NCBI GenBank assembly: GCA_016715105.1 | Contig: JADKBO010000059.1 | Location: 124,001 to 188,000, forward strand | Reading direction: 5' to 3' | Source: Saprospiraceae bacterium | GTDB lineage: Bacteria > Bacteroidota > Bacteroidia > Chitinophagales > Saprospiraceae | DNA length: 64,000 nt | Shown: piece after piece, positions 37,296-45,585 of the stretch | Numbering within the stretch: position 1 is the first letter of the stretch | Layout: the number at the start of each line of letters is the position of its first letter | Notes under the pieces: model-generated | What the model was told of the DNA's origin: nothing | Databases searched by the model: none | What the model saw: the letters and a program-made list of their open reading frames with translations, nothing else | Program-made: the position numbers and the translations under genes

Positions 37296-38555
37296 TTGAT
37301 GGTTGAATATGCTGGTGCAATAGTCAGTTCTGAGTTGGTTGATGTCTATCCTGAAAAAATTCAACCTAGAGAGATCATTTTAAAATATCAGAAAGTAAGA
37401 GATTACATCGGGGCCAATATTTCAGACGATGAAATTCACAACATTCTGCATGCGCTCAATATGGGGATCAAAAAGATAGAGCAGGAATCTCTGAAAGTTT
37501 CTGTCCCAACCAATAAAGTAGATGTGCTCAGAGATGTGGATTTAATAGAAGAAATCCTGAGGGTTTATGGATTTAATAACGTAGGAATTCCAGAACAGGT
37601 TACGAGTAACATTACTTATTCTACTTACCCAAATCCACAAAAGCTGAGGAATAAAATCTTGGATCTTTTGGCCAGTAATGGTTTTTATGAAATGATGGGT
37701 TTATCCTTGATTGAATCAAAATTGTGCAAAGATGCCTTGGGTTTGAGTGACGATGATTTGGTTTTGATCAACAATACTTCCAATATTTCATTGGATGCGA
37801 TGAGACCTGATATGATGATTTCAGGACTAAAATCTGTTGCACACAATTTAAACAGGCAAATGAATAATTTGAAACTGTGCGAATTTGGAAAACAATATCG
37901 CAAAATAGGTGGTGAATTTGAGGAAAAGGCCATCGTATCTGTTTTGATGTCTGGCATGTCTGGTGAAGAGTCGTGGAGAGCTAAAGTCAAAGAAATTGAC
38001 TTCTTTGATTTGAAAGGCATAATGTTGAAAGCACTTGGATCTATGGGTATCCAGGATTTTAGTGTTGAAGAAATTACCAATGATGTCAGATTTGCTTATG
38101 GTTTGGAACTTACAAAGTCTGATAAAATCATTGCAAAATTTGGCTTGGTAAACACCGCTGTCCAACAATTGATGGAGGTGAGGCAAAAAGTTTTTTATGG
38201 AGAATTGTTTTTTGATAACTTATTGACTTTGATTGATAAGTCAGGTGTACAAATGACACCGATCAGCAAATTCCCAAGTGTAAAGCGCGATTTGGCATTT
38301 ATTGTAGACGATTCTGTAAAATTCAATGAAATTGAGGCTGCTTCGAAGAAGACCGCTAAAGATCTTTTGAAAGAGGTTTCGATGTTTGATATTTACAAAA
38401 ACGAAGAGCAAATTGGCAAGGGAAAGAAATCGGTTGCTATCAGATTTACTTTTGAAGATGTGGATAAAACCCTCACTGACAGTCAAATAGAACAAGTCAT
38501 GAATAAGCTGATGAAGATATATGAAACCGAGTTCGGCGCAATCCTTAGAACATAA
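37296..38555 (+). CDS. pheT: Phenylalanyl-tRNA synthetase beta subunit, C-terminal part
   Basis: The frame is really open from 37248 and homology starts at 'FDPNVTVAAIKKAAILMVEYAG'-like sequence around 37251; the ATG at 37296 is only the first Met in it and not a likely start. The domains are the B5 helix-turn-helix-like region ('REIILKYQKVRDYIGANIS' region, about 24-42), the catalytic-like core ('LIEEILRVYGFNNV', 'MRPDMMISGL', 'FEFGKQYRK'-like 'CEFGKQYRK') and a C-terminal FDX-ACB anticodon-binding domain ('SKFPSVKRDLAFIVDD' to 'ETEFGAILR'). Together with the first part the protein is about 780 residues, against about 810-820 normally, which agrees with a loss of some 100 bp. It is followed by a terminator. 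Confidence 0.88.
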   Translation: MMVEYAGAIVSSELVDVYPEKIQPREIILKYQKVRDYIGANISDDEIHNILHALNMGIKKIEQESLKVSVPTNKVDVLRDVDLIEEILRVYGFNNVGIPEQVTSNITYSTYPNPQKLRNKILDLLASNGFYEMMGLSLIESKLCKDALGLSDDDLVLINNTSNISLDAMRPDMMISGLKSVAHNLNRQMNNLKLCEFGKQYRKIGGEFEEKAIVSVLMSGMSGEESWRAKVKEIDFFDLKGIMLKALGSMGIQDFSVEEITNDVRFAYGLELTKSDKIIAKFGLVNTAVQQLMEVRQKVFYGELFFDNLLTLIDKSGVQMTPISKFPSVKRDLAFIVDDSVKFNEIEAASKKTAKDLLKEVSMFDIYKNEEQIGKGKKSVAIRFTFEDVDKTLTDSQIEQVMNKLMKIYETEFGAILRT

Positions 38556-38801
38556 TACCGTTATCTGAGTCAGTGTAAAATTTTATTTCAATTTGTATAT
38601 GTTAAAATTCATACTATTAAATGAATTTTATTTAACTTTGTAGGGTTGCTTTGCAATTCAGGGACGGTATTCAGTTTAGTAGTGAAAGACTCCCTCATAA
38701 TATTTTAAATTATTTTTGTAGTAATTTGTTGTAAGTAAAATTACACAACATTTTATTGCTGAATCATAAAAAACAAATGGTTAATTGTTTGGATACTATG
38801 T

Positions 38802-38828
38802 AGAGGGATACAAAAGTGATATCCCTCT
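38802..38828 (+). terminator. Hairpin terminator between pheT and the convergent exporter gene
   Basis: AGAGGGATA (38802-38810) pairs with TATCCCTCT (38820-38828) around a nine-base loop, followed by CTTTATTT. The T tract is imperfect. It may serve pheT even though it lies 247 bp after the pheT stop; 38556-38801 holds no gene that I can see. Confidence 0.6.
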
Positions 38829-38830
38829 CT

Positions 38831-39742
38831 TTATTTAGCCTTGGACACAAATATTACTCCAAAAATTACGAGTACCGTACCTATGAGTTGACCAAAATTA
38901 AAAGCTTCTCCCAAAAATATATTTGAAAGTATAATAGTACTGATTGGTCCCACACTTGCAATGATAGAGGCGTTGGAAGAACCTAGTCTTTTTATTCCTT
39001 CTGAAATCATAAAGGATGGCAGCACCGTCGCGAAAATAGCCATGGCCAATGCATACCAATATACCTCTGCTTGAAATATTGGGAAAGTAAAGCCATTGAC
39101 AAATATGGTATGCAAAATCACACATACACAAGAAACCATCATGGCCAAAGCGGTGAATCTTAGTGTTCCGAATTTTGGAATTAGCCACTCACTACCTACC
39201 AGATATGACCCATAAGTCAAAGCACTTAGGAAAACAAGCGTTCCTCCAAATAACAAGTATTTTTGATCCTCTACATTCGTGTCATATACGAATGCAGCCA
39301 ATACACCGAGATAAGTTATTAGGATGGCAAAGATTTGAATGCTTCTGATTGGTTTTTTAAAAAATATAAAGTTGATCATTACCACTAAAGTGGGGTAAAT
39401 AAATAAGATGATGCGCTCTAGTCCAGCACTGATGAATTGAAGTCCCCAAAAATCAAAGTAACTCGCAACGTAATATCCCAAAACTCCGAAAAGTACAACG
39501 TAGAGGTAGTCCTTCTTTACCTCCTGCTTTTTTGGGGTTTTATTTGATACATACCAATAGATCGCAACATAAAAAGGAAGAGAAAATAACATGCGCAGCA
39601 ATAGCAGGTATATGGCATTGATTTCATGCCTGTAGGCAAGCTTTACCATGACTGCTTTTGTAGAAAAAAAGATGGCTCCGGCTACCACCAGTAATACTGC
39701 CTCCAATTGATAACTTGGGGCATTTTTCTCTTGTACTTCCAT
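38831..39742 (-). CDS. EamA/DMT-superfamily transporter
   Basis: The 303-residue protein has ten membrane helices in two repeats of five, the layout of EamA drug/metabolite transporters. The first repeat holds 'FSTKAVMVKLAYRHEINAIYLLLLRML' (region 25-50) and 'YYVASYFDFWGLQFISAGLERIILFIYP' (about 88-115). The second ends with 'GSSNASIIASVGPISTIILSNIFLGE'. Such proteins export or import small metabolites such as amino acids. No neighbour indicates the substrate. It is convergent with pheT and stands alone. Confidence 0.85.
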   Translation of the reverse strand: MEVQEKNAPSYQLEAVLLVVAGAIFFSTKAVMVKLAYRHEINAIYLLLLRMLFSLPFYVAIYWYVSNKTPKKQEVKKDYLYVVLFGVLGYYVASYFDFWGLQFISAGLERIILFIYPTLVVMINFIFFKKPIRSIQIFAILITYLGVLAAFVYDTNVEDQKYLLFGGTLVFLSALTYGSYLVGSEWLIPKFGTLRFTALAMMVSCVCVILHTIFVNGFTFPIFQAEVYWYALAMAIFATVLPSFMISEGIKRLGSSNASIIASVGPISTIILSNIFLGEAFNFGQLIGTVLVIFGVIFVSKAK

Positions 39743-39899
39743 GGCACAAGAATAATTAAATCAACAAGGATTTTGAAAACTCAGCCTGTAGTAAATTTTG
39801 CAATTTGATGGCGATCTACAACGCTCAATGGTCCCATAATTAAAAGTTTACAGCATCATTCTACGGCAATTATAAGGTAAATGAATGAAGCTGAGCCTT

Positions 39900-40947
39900 T
39901 TAAATTCTTATAAACCTGGAAAAGGTGCCACCATAATTTACAATAATTACACCTTTATAATTGGTTTCAAACTGTACACTGTTTTCACTTTTGGTGACAG
40001 GAATCAATTGTCCATCTGAAGTATGAGCAGTAATCAATAAATCAGAGAGATCTACGTCTGAGTAAATTCTATCAGAAAACACTGATGGATAGAACAAAGT
40101 ACCTTTAGTGTCACAAATGGAAATATCTGAATAAAATACATCATTTTCATAAGATACCGTGCGCAAACGGTAAAATTTGGCGGTTGTAAATTTGGGTAAT
40201 TGGCTTTCAAAATTTTTCTGAAAGACAGAAAAGTCAATTTCCTTATAAACTGACCATTGACTTCCATCTTTTGATGACTCTAAGAAGATGGATTTTGTTT
40301 CCTCCAATCCTTCCATTTGCCAAGATATGAGTTGACTGGAACCCAAAGTTTTGCAAGCCAATTGCGTGATTTTGACTGGTAGAACAATCGCATTTGAACT
40401 TCTGAGCATTGGAAGATCTCCTGTATTTGCATCGTTACCATTTGCCAACATTCCAGCAGCATAAAAGGTAACTTGATCTTCTGGTGAGTTTATAAAACTT
40501 GCCTTCCATTTTGCATGATAGGTCAGAATGGTATCTAAGTTAAAATTTAGTGCTGGGGCATGAGCCAAATATTGTCTGCCATCAATAGGATCTTCTGGGC
40601 GTACACTGACAGAGGTTCCTGATTCTATGATAAACTCACCAGCATTACTATAACCGGTTGGGTCATTAGCATCCACTTTTAATGCAACCAATTCAAATCC
40701 ACCTCTTTGTATGGTGGGTGAAACTTTGGTGATGGAAACGCTGATGTCATAAATACTGTCTTTTTCTATTTTGGGAGGCAAGTCAAGAATCATATTACCA
40801 ACCAGATTGACGTTGATTCTGTTGTGGCATTCACCACAGAAACCCTCTCCCTGGTGCATTGGTTGTTCCTGTTGGGGGATTGTTGGAATATGAGATCATT
40901 AGGATTCCTGATATCAAACCTAAGATCAATTTGTAAGTAGCGGTCAT
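39900..40947 (-). CDS. Choice-of-anchor-V (CxxCH) domain protein, one frameshift near 40851
   Basis: The uninterrupted frame starts at 40859, but a better start is ATG 40947. It encodes a signal-like segment (YKLILGLISGILMISYS) followed by 'NNPPTGTTNAPG', then a one-base shift in a G run (about 40849-40852), then 'EGFCGECHNRINVNLVG'. The CxxCH sequence followed by a beta-domain is typical of the choice-of-anchor V domain (related to reeler domains) at the start of exported Saprospiria proteins. CxxCH could bind haem covalently but is usually structural in this group. The C-terminal third ('SQLISWQMEGLEETKSIFLESSKDG' region, about 190-215) is a fibronectin-like module, but no T9SS tail follows. 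A TATCTTTG box lies 24 bp before ATG 40947 and supports this start. Confidence 0.7.
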
Positions 40948-40970
40948 GGGTATAGTCCTTTTTTCAAATG

Positions 40971-40978
40971 CAAAGATA
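40971..40978 (-). promoter_or_regulatory. -7 box (TATCTTTG) of the anchor-V gene
   Basis: The minus-strand sequence TATCTTTG fits TAnnTTTG and predicts a start near 40965, leaving a leader of about 18 nt to ATG 40947. It decides the start of the gene in favour of 40947. The GGGAAAAAATCCCC motif lies about 45-60 bp further upstream. Confidence 0.55.
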
Positions 40979-41020
40979 TTGCAATATGTTTGTTACATCG
41001 AGGGGGTAAACCATTAATTA

Positions 41021-41038
41021 TAGGGGATTTTTTCCCTA
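41021..41038 (-). promoter_or_regulatory. GGGAAAAAATCCCC palindromic motif upstream of the anchor-V gene
   Basis: On the minus strand TAGGGAAAAAATCCCCTA is close to the motif at 26673. It sits upstream of a TAnnTTTG promoter, as the first copy does, and may be the operator of a shared regulator. Confidence 0.35.
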
Positions 41039-41227
41039 CAAAGAAGGGAACCAACCGTTTATCTTGTTTTTCAAAAAGATATAATACTTGAGTAATTGCC
41101 TTTTAAATCTGCCGGTTCGTATCTTTTTTGGTGGGGTAGATGGTGCCAAATCGGAGGAAGGGTCTTGAATTTCAGAACCCCAAGAACCAAATTTTCTACT
41201 GTCTTTATTGATTTGTTTTTCTACCAT
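41036..41227 (-). CDS. Hypothetical small basic protein
   Basis: This frame of 63 residues from ATG 41227 is rich in Lys, Ser and Pro ('DLAPSTPPKKIRTGRFKRQL') and ends 'KNKINGWFPSL'. It has no signal peptide, membrane helix or recognisable domain. It lies between the anchor-V gene and a repeat cluster, and its stop overlaps the GGGAAAA motif. It may not be a real gene; it is listed because the composition is protein-like and no other feature covers the stretch. Confidence 0.3.
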   Translation of the reverse strand: MVEKQINKDSRKFGSWGSEIQDPSSDLAPSTPPKKIRTGRFKRQLLKYYIFLKNKINGWFPSL

Positions 41228-41298
41228 GATACATAAGCCCCGCAAAATTACACTTATTTTCTGAAGAGAATTTGAAGTTTATTAAGGTAAGTTTTTTA

Positions 41299-41350
41299 AT
41301 GGTTAAGGGTTAAGGGTTAATGGTTAGTAAATGGTAAATGGTAAATGGTA
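41299..41350. repeat. Short tandem heptamers (GGTTAAG/T, then AAATGGT)
   Basis: Three or four copies of a GGTTAAG/GGTTAAT heptamer are followed by three copies of AAATGGT. Such slippage-prone heptamers are intergenic and adjoin the CAG-type repeats that follow. Confidence 0.7.
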
Positions 41351-41394
41351 AGATGTGAGTTGTTGACGGTTAAAATAATTTAAGCAGCAATTTT

Positions 41395-41500
41395 GCAATT
41401 CAGCAGTTTCGCAATTCAGCAGTTTCGCAGTTCCAGCAATGAGCAATGGGCAATTGGCAATTCAGCAATTTTGCAATTCAGCAGTTTCGCAGTTCCAGCA
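41395..41500. repeat. Direct repeats of GCAATTCAGCAGTTTC and GCAGTTCCAGCA
   Basis: GCAATTCAGCAGTTTC occurs exactly at 41395, 41411 and 41473. The combined 28-bp unit including GCAGTTCCAGCA repeats exactly at 41411-41438 and 41473-41500. The cluster abuts the stop codon of the histidine kinase gene (41502). A related cluster in inverted orientation lies at 59785-59842. Confidence 0.8.
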
Positions 41501-41501
41501 T

Positions 41502-42452
41502 TTATTTTTTCCTCAATACCAGTTCATGCAAACCCTCCTTATGGAAATAATCAACAACAATTCCAGAATACTCAGTAATCATTTTTACAATGGATAAACC
41601 TAGGCCCAGAGATTCAGGATTATCATTGTCTCTTGCAAACCGGTCAAACAACTGCTCTGGATTTTTTGTCAATGGTTTTCCAGTATTTGAAATCCTTAAT
41701 TTATTATCCTTGATCGTACAAGTGATGTTTCCATTAGGCAAGTTGTATTTGATGGCATTGGTAAGCAAATTACTGATCATGATTTCTGCCAAAGTCCGAT
41801 TCATCTCAAAGTGCAACTCTTGCTCAATCTGGTTTGTCAACTTGATGCCTTTGTGTTCCATGCGTTCTTCATAGTCTTGCTGACAATTCAACAAAACATC
41901 ATTGATATTGACCGATTCGACATTGTCGTTATAGTAACTTCTGATTCTGGAAAGCAAAACCAAAGCTTGATTAATCCTGGACAATTTATTGGTATTGGAT
42001 AAGATGATTTCTATGTCCTTGTAGTCATTTTCTTGTAAGTTGGGAGACTGTAAAAGAGACTCCAAGGAAGTTTTTATGACTGTAATTGGAGTTTGCAGTT
42101 CATGGCTGGCATTTTGTGTAAATTGTTTTTCTATTTGAAAGCTCTTTTTGATTTGCCTACCAATGTTGCCATAAAAGTCAGCTATTTCACTTTCGACTTT
42201 AGAAGCATTGTGGCTGCCTCTGGGATCTTCAAATTTATTGAGATTGCGGAGGACCTCATAAATTTTGCGTTTATAGACCTTGAGATGCCATCTGACAGTG
42301 CGAGTTTCAAGCCACAAGACAAAGTTGACTAGAAGGAAACACAAGATACCCAAAATAAAAATCCAGATACTCTGGGTATTGGTGATGAATGCAATTCCAG
42401 CTGCGTAGCCCATGATGAGCACCATTATAGCAACTTTGGTCCTATACGTCAT
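41502..42452 (-). CDS. Sensor histidine kinase
   Basis: The 316-residue protein has two close N-terminal membrane helices (about 8-22 and 28-45) with almost no periplasmic loop, so it probably senses the membrane or an internal signal. The dimerisation/phosphoacceptor helix has the H-box 'FTQNASHELQTPITVIK' (His about residue 117). The ATPase domain has the N-box 'ISNLLTNAIKYN' (about 225) and the G-boxes 'ISNTGKPL' and 'GLGLSIVKMI' (about 285). It has no HAMP domain. Its ATG begins 3 bp after the stop of the response regulator, so the two form a classical two-component operon. The target genes are unknown. Confidence 0.9.
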   Translation of the reverse strand: MTYRTKVAIMVLIMGYAAGIAFITNTQSIWIFILGILCFLLVNFVLWLETRTVRWHLKVYKRKIYEVLRNLNKFEDPRGSHNASKVESEIADFYGNIGRQIKKSFQIEKQFTQNASHELQTPITVIKTSLESLLQSPNLQENDYKDIEIILSNTNKLSRINQALVLLSRIRSYYNDNVESVNINDVLLNCQQDYEERMEHKGIKLTNQIEQELHFEMNRTLAEIMISNLLTNAIKYNLPNGNITCTIKDNKLRISNTGKPLTKNPEQLFDRFARDNDNPESLGLGLSIVKMITEYSGIVVDYFHKEGLHELVLRKK

Positions 42453-42455
42453 GCT

Positions 42456-43139
42456 TTAAGTGTTGGGTATGCAAAATTTGTATCCAACTCCATAAAGGGT
42501 CTGCAAGTAATTTTCTACTCCTTCTTTGGCCAATTTCTTTCTGAGATTTTTGAGATGGGCGTATAAGAAGTCAAATGAATAGTTGTCGTCCATATAGTCG
42601 CCCCATAAATGTTCGGCCAAGCTATCTTTGGTAATGACCCTATTTTTGTTTCTGAAAAGATAGAGCAAAATATCGTATTCTTTTTTAGTAAGGTCAAGGT
42701 CATTACCGTTTATTTCTACTCTGCGGCCTTCAAAATGAAAAGTAAAATCTCCAAAATCCCCTTTTTCTTCTGTGGTGAATAATTTTCGCCTGATCACAGC
42801 TTTGATCCTTGCATTCAACTCAGAAACATGAAAAGGCTTTATAAGATAATCGTCAGCACCGAGATCAAGGCCCTTGACACGATCATCCAAACTATCTTTT
42901 GCACTTACGATGATCACTGCCGTTTCTTTATGACTCTCTTTGATCATTGGCAACAAATTGAGCCCATTACCATCTGGCAAGTTTAAGTCTAGTAAAATAC
43001 AATCATAAGAAAAGTTGCTCAGTTTATTTTGTGCTTCTTTATAAGTGGTAGCCTCTTCCGTAATGTGATCTTCCTTTTTTAGAAAATAGGATATCAACTT
43101 TTGTAAATTGGGCTCGTCTTCAACAATTAGAAATTTCAT
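42456..43139 (-). CDS. OmpR-family response regulator
   Basis: The 227-residue protein has an N-terminal receiver domain with the acidic pair 'EDEPN' (residues 7-11), the phosphorylated Asp in 'LLDLNLPDGNG' (about 52), Ser/Thr in 'IIVSAKD' and Lys in 'DDYLIKPF' (about 102). The C-terminal winged helix ('DLTKKEYDILLYLFRNKNRVITKD' region, about 150-173; 'YGVGYKF') binds DNA. It is the first gene of the operon with the histidine kinase, which phosphorylates it. A TACCTTTG box 69 bp upstream is a plausible promoter. Confidence 0.93.
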   Translation of the reverse strand: MKFLIVEDEPNLQKLISYFLKKEDHITEEATTYKEAQNKLSNFSYDCILLDLNLPDGNGLNLLPMIKESHKETAVIIVSAKDSLDDRVKGLDLGADDYLIKPFHVSELNARIKAVIRRKLFTTEEKGDFGDFTFHFEGRRVEINGNDLDLTKKEYDILLYLFRNKNRVITKDSLAEHLWGDYMDDNYSFDFLYAHLKNLRKKLAKEGVENYLQTLYGVGYKFCIPNT

Positions 43140-43207
43140 CTGTCAGCTCCTTTTGTTACTTTTTATTGCAATGCAGAACATGTGAGTATTGCGCGCAAAT
43201 TGAACTT

Positions 43208-43215
43208 CAAAGGTA
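43208..43215 (-). promoter_or_regulatory. -7 box (TACCTTTG) of the two-component operon
   Basis: The minus-strand sequence TACCTTTG fits TAnnTTTG and lies 69 bp before the response regulator ATG (43139). No strong -33 box is seen 19-21 bp upstream. Confidence 0.45.
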
Positions 43216-43327
43216 ACACACTGTTTGCACATATAATTGTCTTTCGCAAAAGGGACAATCGCATCAATATATCTCAAAGGAAAATATTTTGAATGATAGT
43301 TCTAATCTGTATGATGAGGAAAACAAA

Positions 43328-43505
43328 GGGTGAATTTCATCACTTCTTAAATTTGTAGTTGGGATTTTGTCATGATTTTTGGAAGCTTCGCCAAAAATCC
43401 CGCCAAAATCATATTCACTTTTCATTATTTCGCCATGGACTTCATCCATGGTTAATAATATTTAACCCCTCTTGGGTATTTAAAAAGAAGTGATGAAATG
43501 CACCC
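43328..43505. mobile_element. MITE-like element with 21-bp inverted ends and 8-bp target duplication
   Basis: The left end GGGTGAATTTCATCACTTCTT (43328-43348; key core TTTCATCACTTCTT) and the right end at 43485-43505 are inverse with one mismatch. Both sides are flanked by the same 8 bases, AAAACAAA (43320-43327 and 43506-43513), as expected for a target site duplication. The 178 bp encode no transposase. The inside has two further hairpins (GATTTTTGG/CCAAAAATC, about 43374-43399; CCATGGA/TCCATGG, about 43433-43451). This is the structure of a non-autonomous DNA transposon. Families that make 8-bp duplications include IS66, ISL3 and IS1595; I cannot tell which one moves this element. Confidence 0.8.
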
Positions 43506-43738
43506 AAAACAAACATATCCGATTGAAAACCACGTTGCTACATGGGTTATCTAACTATTGTGCACAATTAAGTATCAAGATATAGGTATAGGTAAAACTG
43601 AGCTAAAACAGAATAAATCATTTTTGGTATAAAAATGAACTGTATTTGAATCTTTTTTGGTAGAAATAGTTGCAAATTTACAGACTGATCTATTTATTCA
43701 ATTGTTATAAACTTGTTACGTATAAATATAAGCGCTTC

Positions 43739-44983
43739 ATGCCAAAGAAGTTATGGATTCTCTTCACATTATTGATCTGCTATGACTACATCAAAGCTCA
43801 ACAAGAGATTATTGGCATAGATCTATTAGAAAAAAAGCGATATGTAGAAATTCCTTTTCAGTACATCAATGGTCATATTGTATTAGACGTGATGTTTCAT
43901 GATATATTTCCTGTGAAATTTATTTTTGATACAGGAGCACAAAACACTGTATTATTTGAAAAAAGTTATGTTGATGTTTTTGATTTAAAGTCCGACAGAT
44001 TTATCCCTTTGAGAGGTGCAGACCTCACGAGTACGATTCAGGCAAGCATCGTGCGCAATGTGCGAATGAAACTGGACGGTATCAAAAAAGTAGATCGTGA
44101 TATTTTGGTTTTACCTACCAATTTTTTGAAATTGGAGGAAATGATTGGTATCAATGTGATAGGTATCATTGGGGCAGAATTTTTTAGAAACCTCATCATT
44201 AAAATTGACTACGAACGTCAAAAACTTACTTTATTTGAACCCAACCTCTTCAATGAAAAGAACTTAAAAAACTTTTACCAACTTCCTGCCGATTTTGAAG
44301 ACAATAAGTTTTATATCAAATCTGCAATTCGTGTCAATAACCTCAGCAAGGTCAAAGATGTGAGACTATTGATGGATACTGGGGCTTCTCTTTCTTTTTT
44401 ACTCAATACAAATTCAGATACGACGTTATCGGTTCCTCAGAAAATCTTACCGAGCATTCTTGGCCAAGGTCTCGGAGGTCCTATACTGGGATATATTGGT
44501 AAAGTCCACAGATTCAGTATTGACTCCTTTTCATTTCCAAATATATTGACCTATTTTCAAGACGATAATTTTGTGATTGTCGGAGAAAAAAACAATCAAC
44601 GCAATGGTTTATTGGGCAATCAAGTCCTATCGCGTTTCACCATTTTTGTAGATTATTTTAGGGGTCGGGTTTTTATGAAGCCTCAGAAAAATTATAACAA
44701 AGATTTCAAATATGATTTAAGTGGACTAACACTTCACGCATTTGGTCCCGAACTCAATCATTTCTTTATCAAAGCCGTATTGGATGATAGTCCAGCTTCA
44801 GATATAGGATTGATGGCTGGAGATGAAATAGTAAAAGTAGGTTTTTGGGGCGCTTGGAGGTATGATTTGGAAAGCCTGACTGCAAAGCTTGCAAGTAAAC
44901 CTGGGAAAAAGATAAAATTGGAGATCAAACGAGAAGGGAAAAAATACAAAAAGGAATTACTGCTCAGAGACCTTTTCAATTAA
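43739..44983 (+). CDS. Secreted retropepsin-like aspartyl protease with PDZ domain
   Basis: The product is 414 residues from ATG 43739. The upstream in-frame TTG at 43670 would place a basic stretch before the signal peptide and is rejected. The signal is MPKKLWILFTLLICYDYIKA, cut before Gln. Two aspartyl-protease-like halves follow, each with the DTGA motif: 'FIFDTGAQNTVLF' (about 72) and 'LLMDTGASLSFLL' (about 223). These would provide the two catalytic Asp residues of a retropepsin fold in one chain. The C-terminus is a PDZ domain ('DDSPASDIGLMAGDEIVKV', about 340-360), which may bind peptide substrates. Family members of this type are common in Bacteroidota but their substrates are unknown. 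Confidence 0.85.
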   Translation: MPKKLWILFTLLICYDYIKAQQEIIGIDLLEKKRYVEIPFQYINGHIVLDVMFHDIFPVKFIFDTGAQNTVLFEKSYVDVFDLKSDRFIPLRGADLTSTIQASIVRNVRMKLDGIKKVDRDILVLPTNFLKLEEMIGINVIGIIGAEFFRNLIIKIDYERQKLTLFEPNLFNEKNLKNFYQLPADFEDNKFYIKSAIRVNNLSKVKDVRLLMDTGASLSFLLNTNSDTTLSVPQKILPSILGQGLGGPILGYIGKVHRFSIDSFSFPNILTYFQDDNFVIVGEKNNQRNGLLGNQVLSRFTIFVDYFRGRVFMKPQKNYNKDFKYDLSGLTLHAFGPELNHFFIKAVLDDSPASDIGLMAGDEIVKVGFWGAWRYDLESLTAKLASKPGKKIKLEIKREGKKYKKELLLRDLFN

Positions 44984-45003
44984 GCTTAATCTTAAAAAGG
45001 CAT

Positions 45004-45036
45004 AAAAAAAGGCAACCTGAAGAAACAGATTGCCTT
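45004..45036 (-). terminator. Terminator of the TPR gene (minus strand)
   Basis: AAGGCAACCTG (45009-45019) and CAGATTGCCTT (45026-45036) form a stem with one mismatch. Read on the minus strand it is followed by a run of seven T (45010-45004). It lies between convergent genes, 25 bp after the TPR stop. Confidence 0.75.
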
Positions 45037-45060
45037 GTCATAAATTGAGTAATGCCTTAA

Positions 45061-45585
45061 CTAAGCAAATTCTTTAAATTCTCTTTCGTAATATTTGATC
45101 ATCGCATTGATGTCCTTATCAATCTCCAATTCTGGTGCCAAACTATAAATGATGGAGTGTTTTTCAAAATCTTCCTCCAATGCTTCGGCAAGAATATCGA
45201 GTCCATCTTTTTTCATTTTCAAGAAAAAATAAGTAATGGCTCTACAGTAAAGTAATTCTGCACCAAATGTAAATTCCTCAGCTTCATCCAAAATTTGATT
45301 GGCTTCTTCATACAATCCCAATTTGATGATGAAACATACATAATCGGACCAGTACGTTGGATTGTCGCTACCCAATTGGGTTGCTTTATTGAAATTGATG
45401 GTTGCTTTGCTGTAATCTTCAACTGCAACATAAGCCTTTGCCAGAGCCATGTAATATTCGTCTCTGTTGGAGTCCAATTCGATTGCTTTGAAATAAGCGT
45501 TAATAGCGCTGTACCAGTTTTGCTTAGCTTCAAAACATTGACCCAAGTAAAAATAGATTTCCTCGTTGTAAGGGTCTATTTTCAT
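45061..45585 (-). CDS. TPR-repeat protein, C-terminal part (frameshifted)
   Basis: This 174-residue frame consists of tetratricopeptide repeats ('EEIYFYLGQCFEAKQNWYSAI', 'YYMALAKAYVAVEDYSKATI', each a helix pair of 34 residues) that continue the preceding frame (45582-46478). Adding one A to the run at about 45584 turns 'LQKQ-stop' into 'LQKAMKIDPYNEE', a normal TPR junction. The joined protein has about 473 residues. The acidic final part ('LAEALEEDFEKHSIIY', 'LEIDKDINAMIKYYEREFKE') has a solvent-exposed helix. TPR proteins are scaffolds for protein contacts; a specific partner cannot be inferred. Confidence 0.75.
   Translation of the reverse strand: MKIDPYNEEIYFYLGQCFEAKQNWYSAINAYFKAIELDSNRDEYYMALAKAYVAVEDYSKATINFNKATQLGSDNPTYWSDYVCFIIKLGLYEEANQILDEAEEFTFGAELLYCRAITYFFLKMKKDGLDILAEALEEDFEKHSIIYSLAPELEIDKDINAMIKYYEREFKEFA

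Noticed and set aside
43264..43449. 61-codon minus-strand open frame
   Set aside because: It lies largely inside the MITE-like element and ends in its flank.
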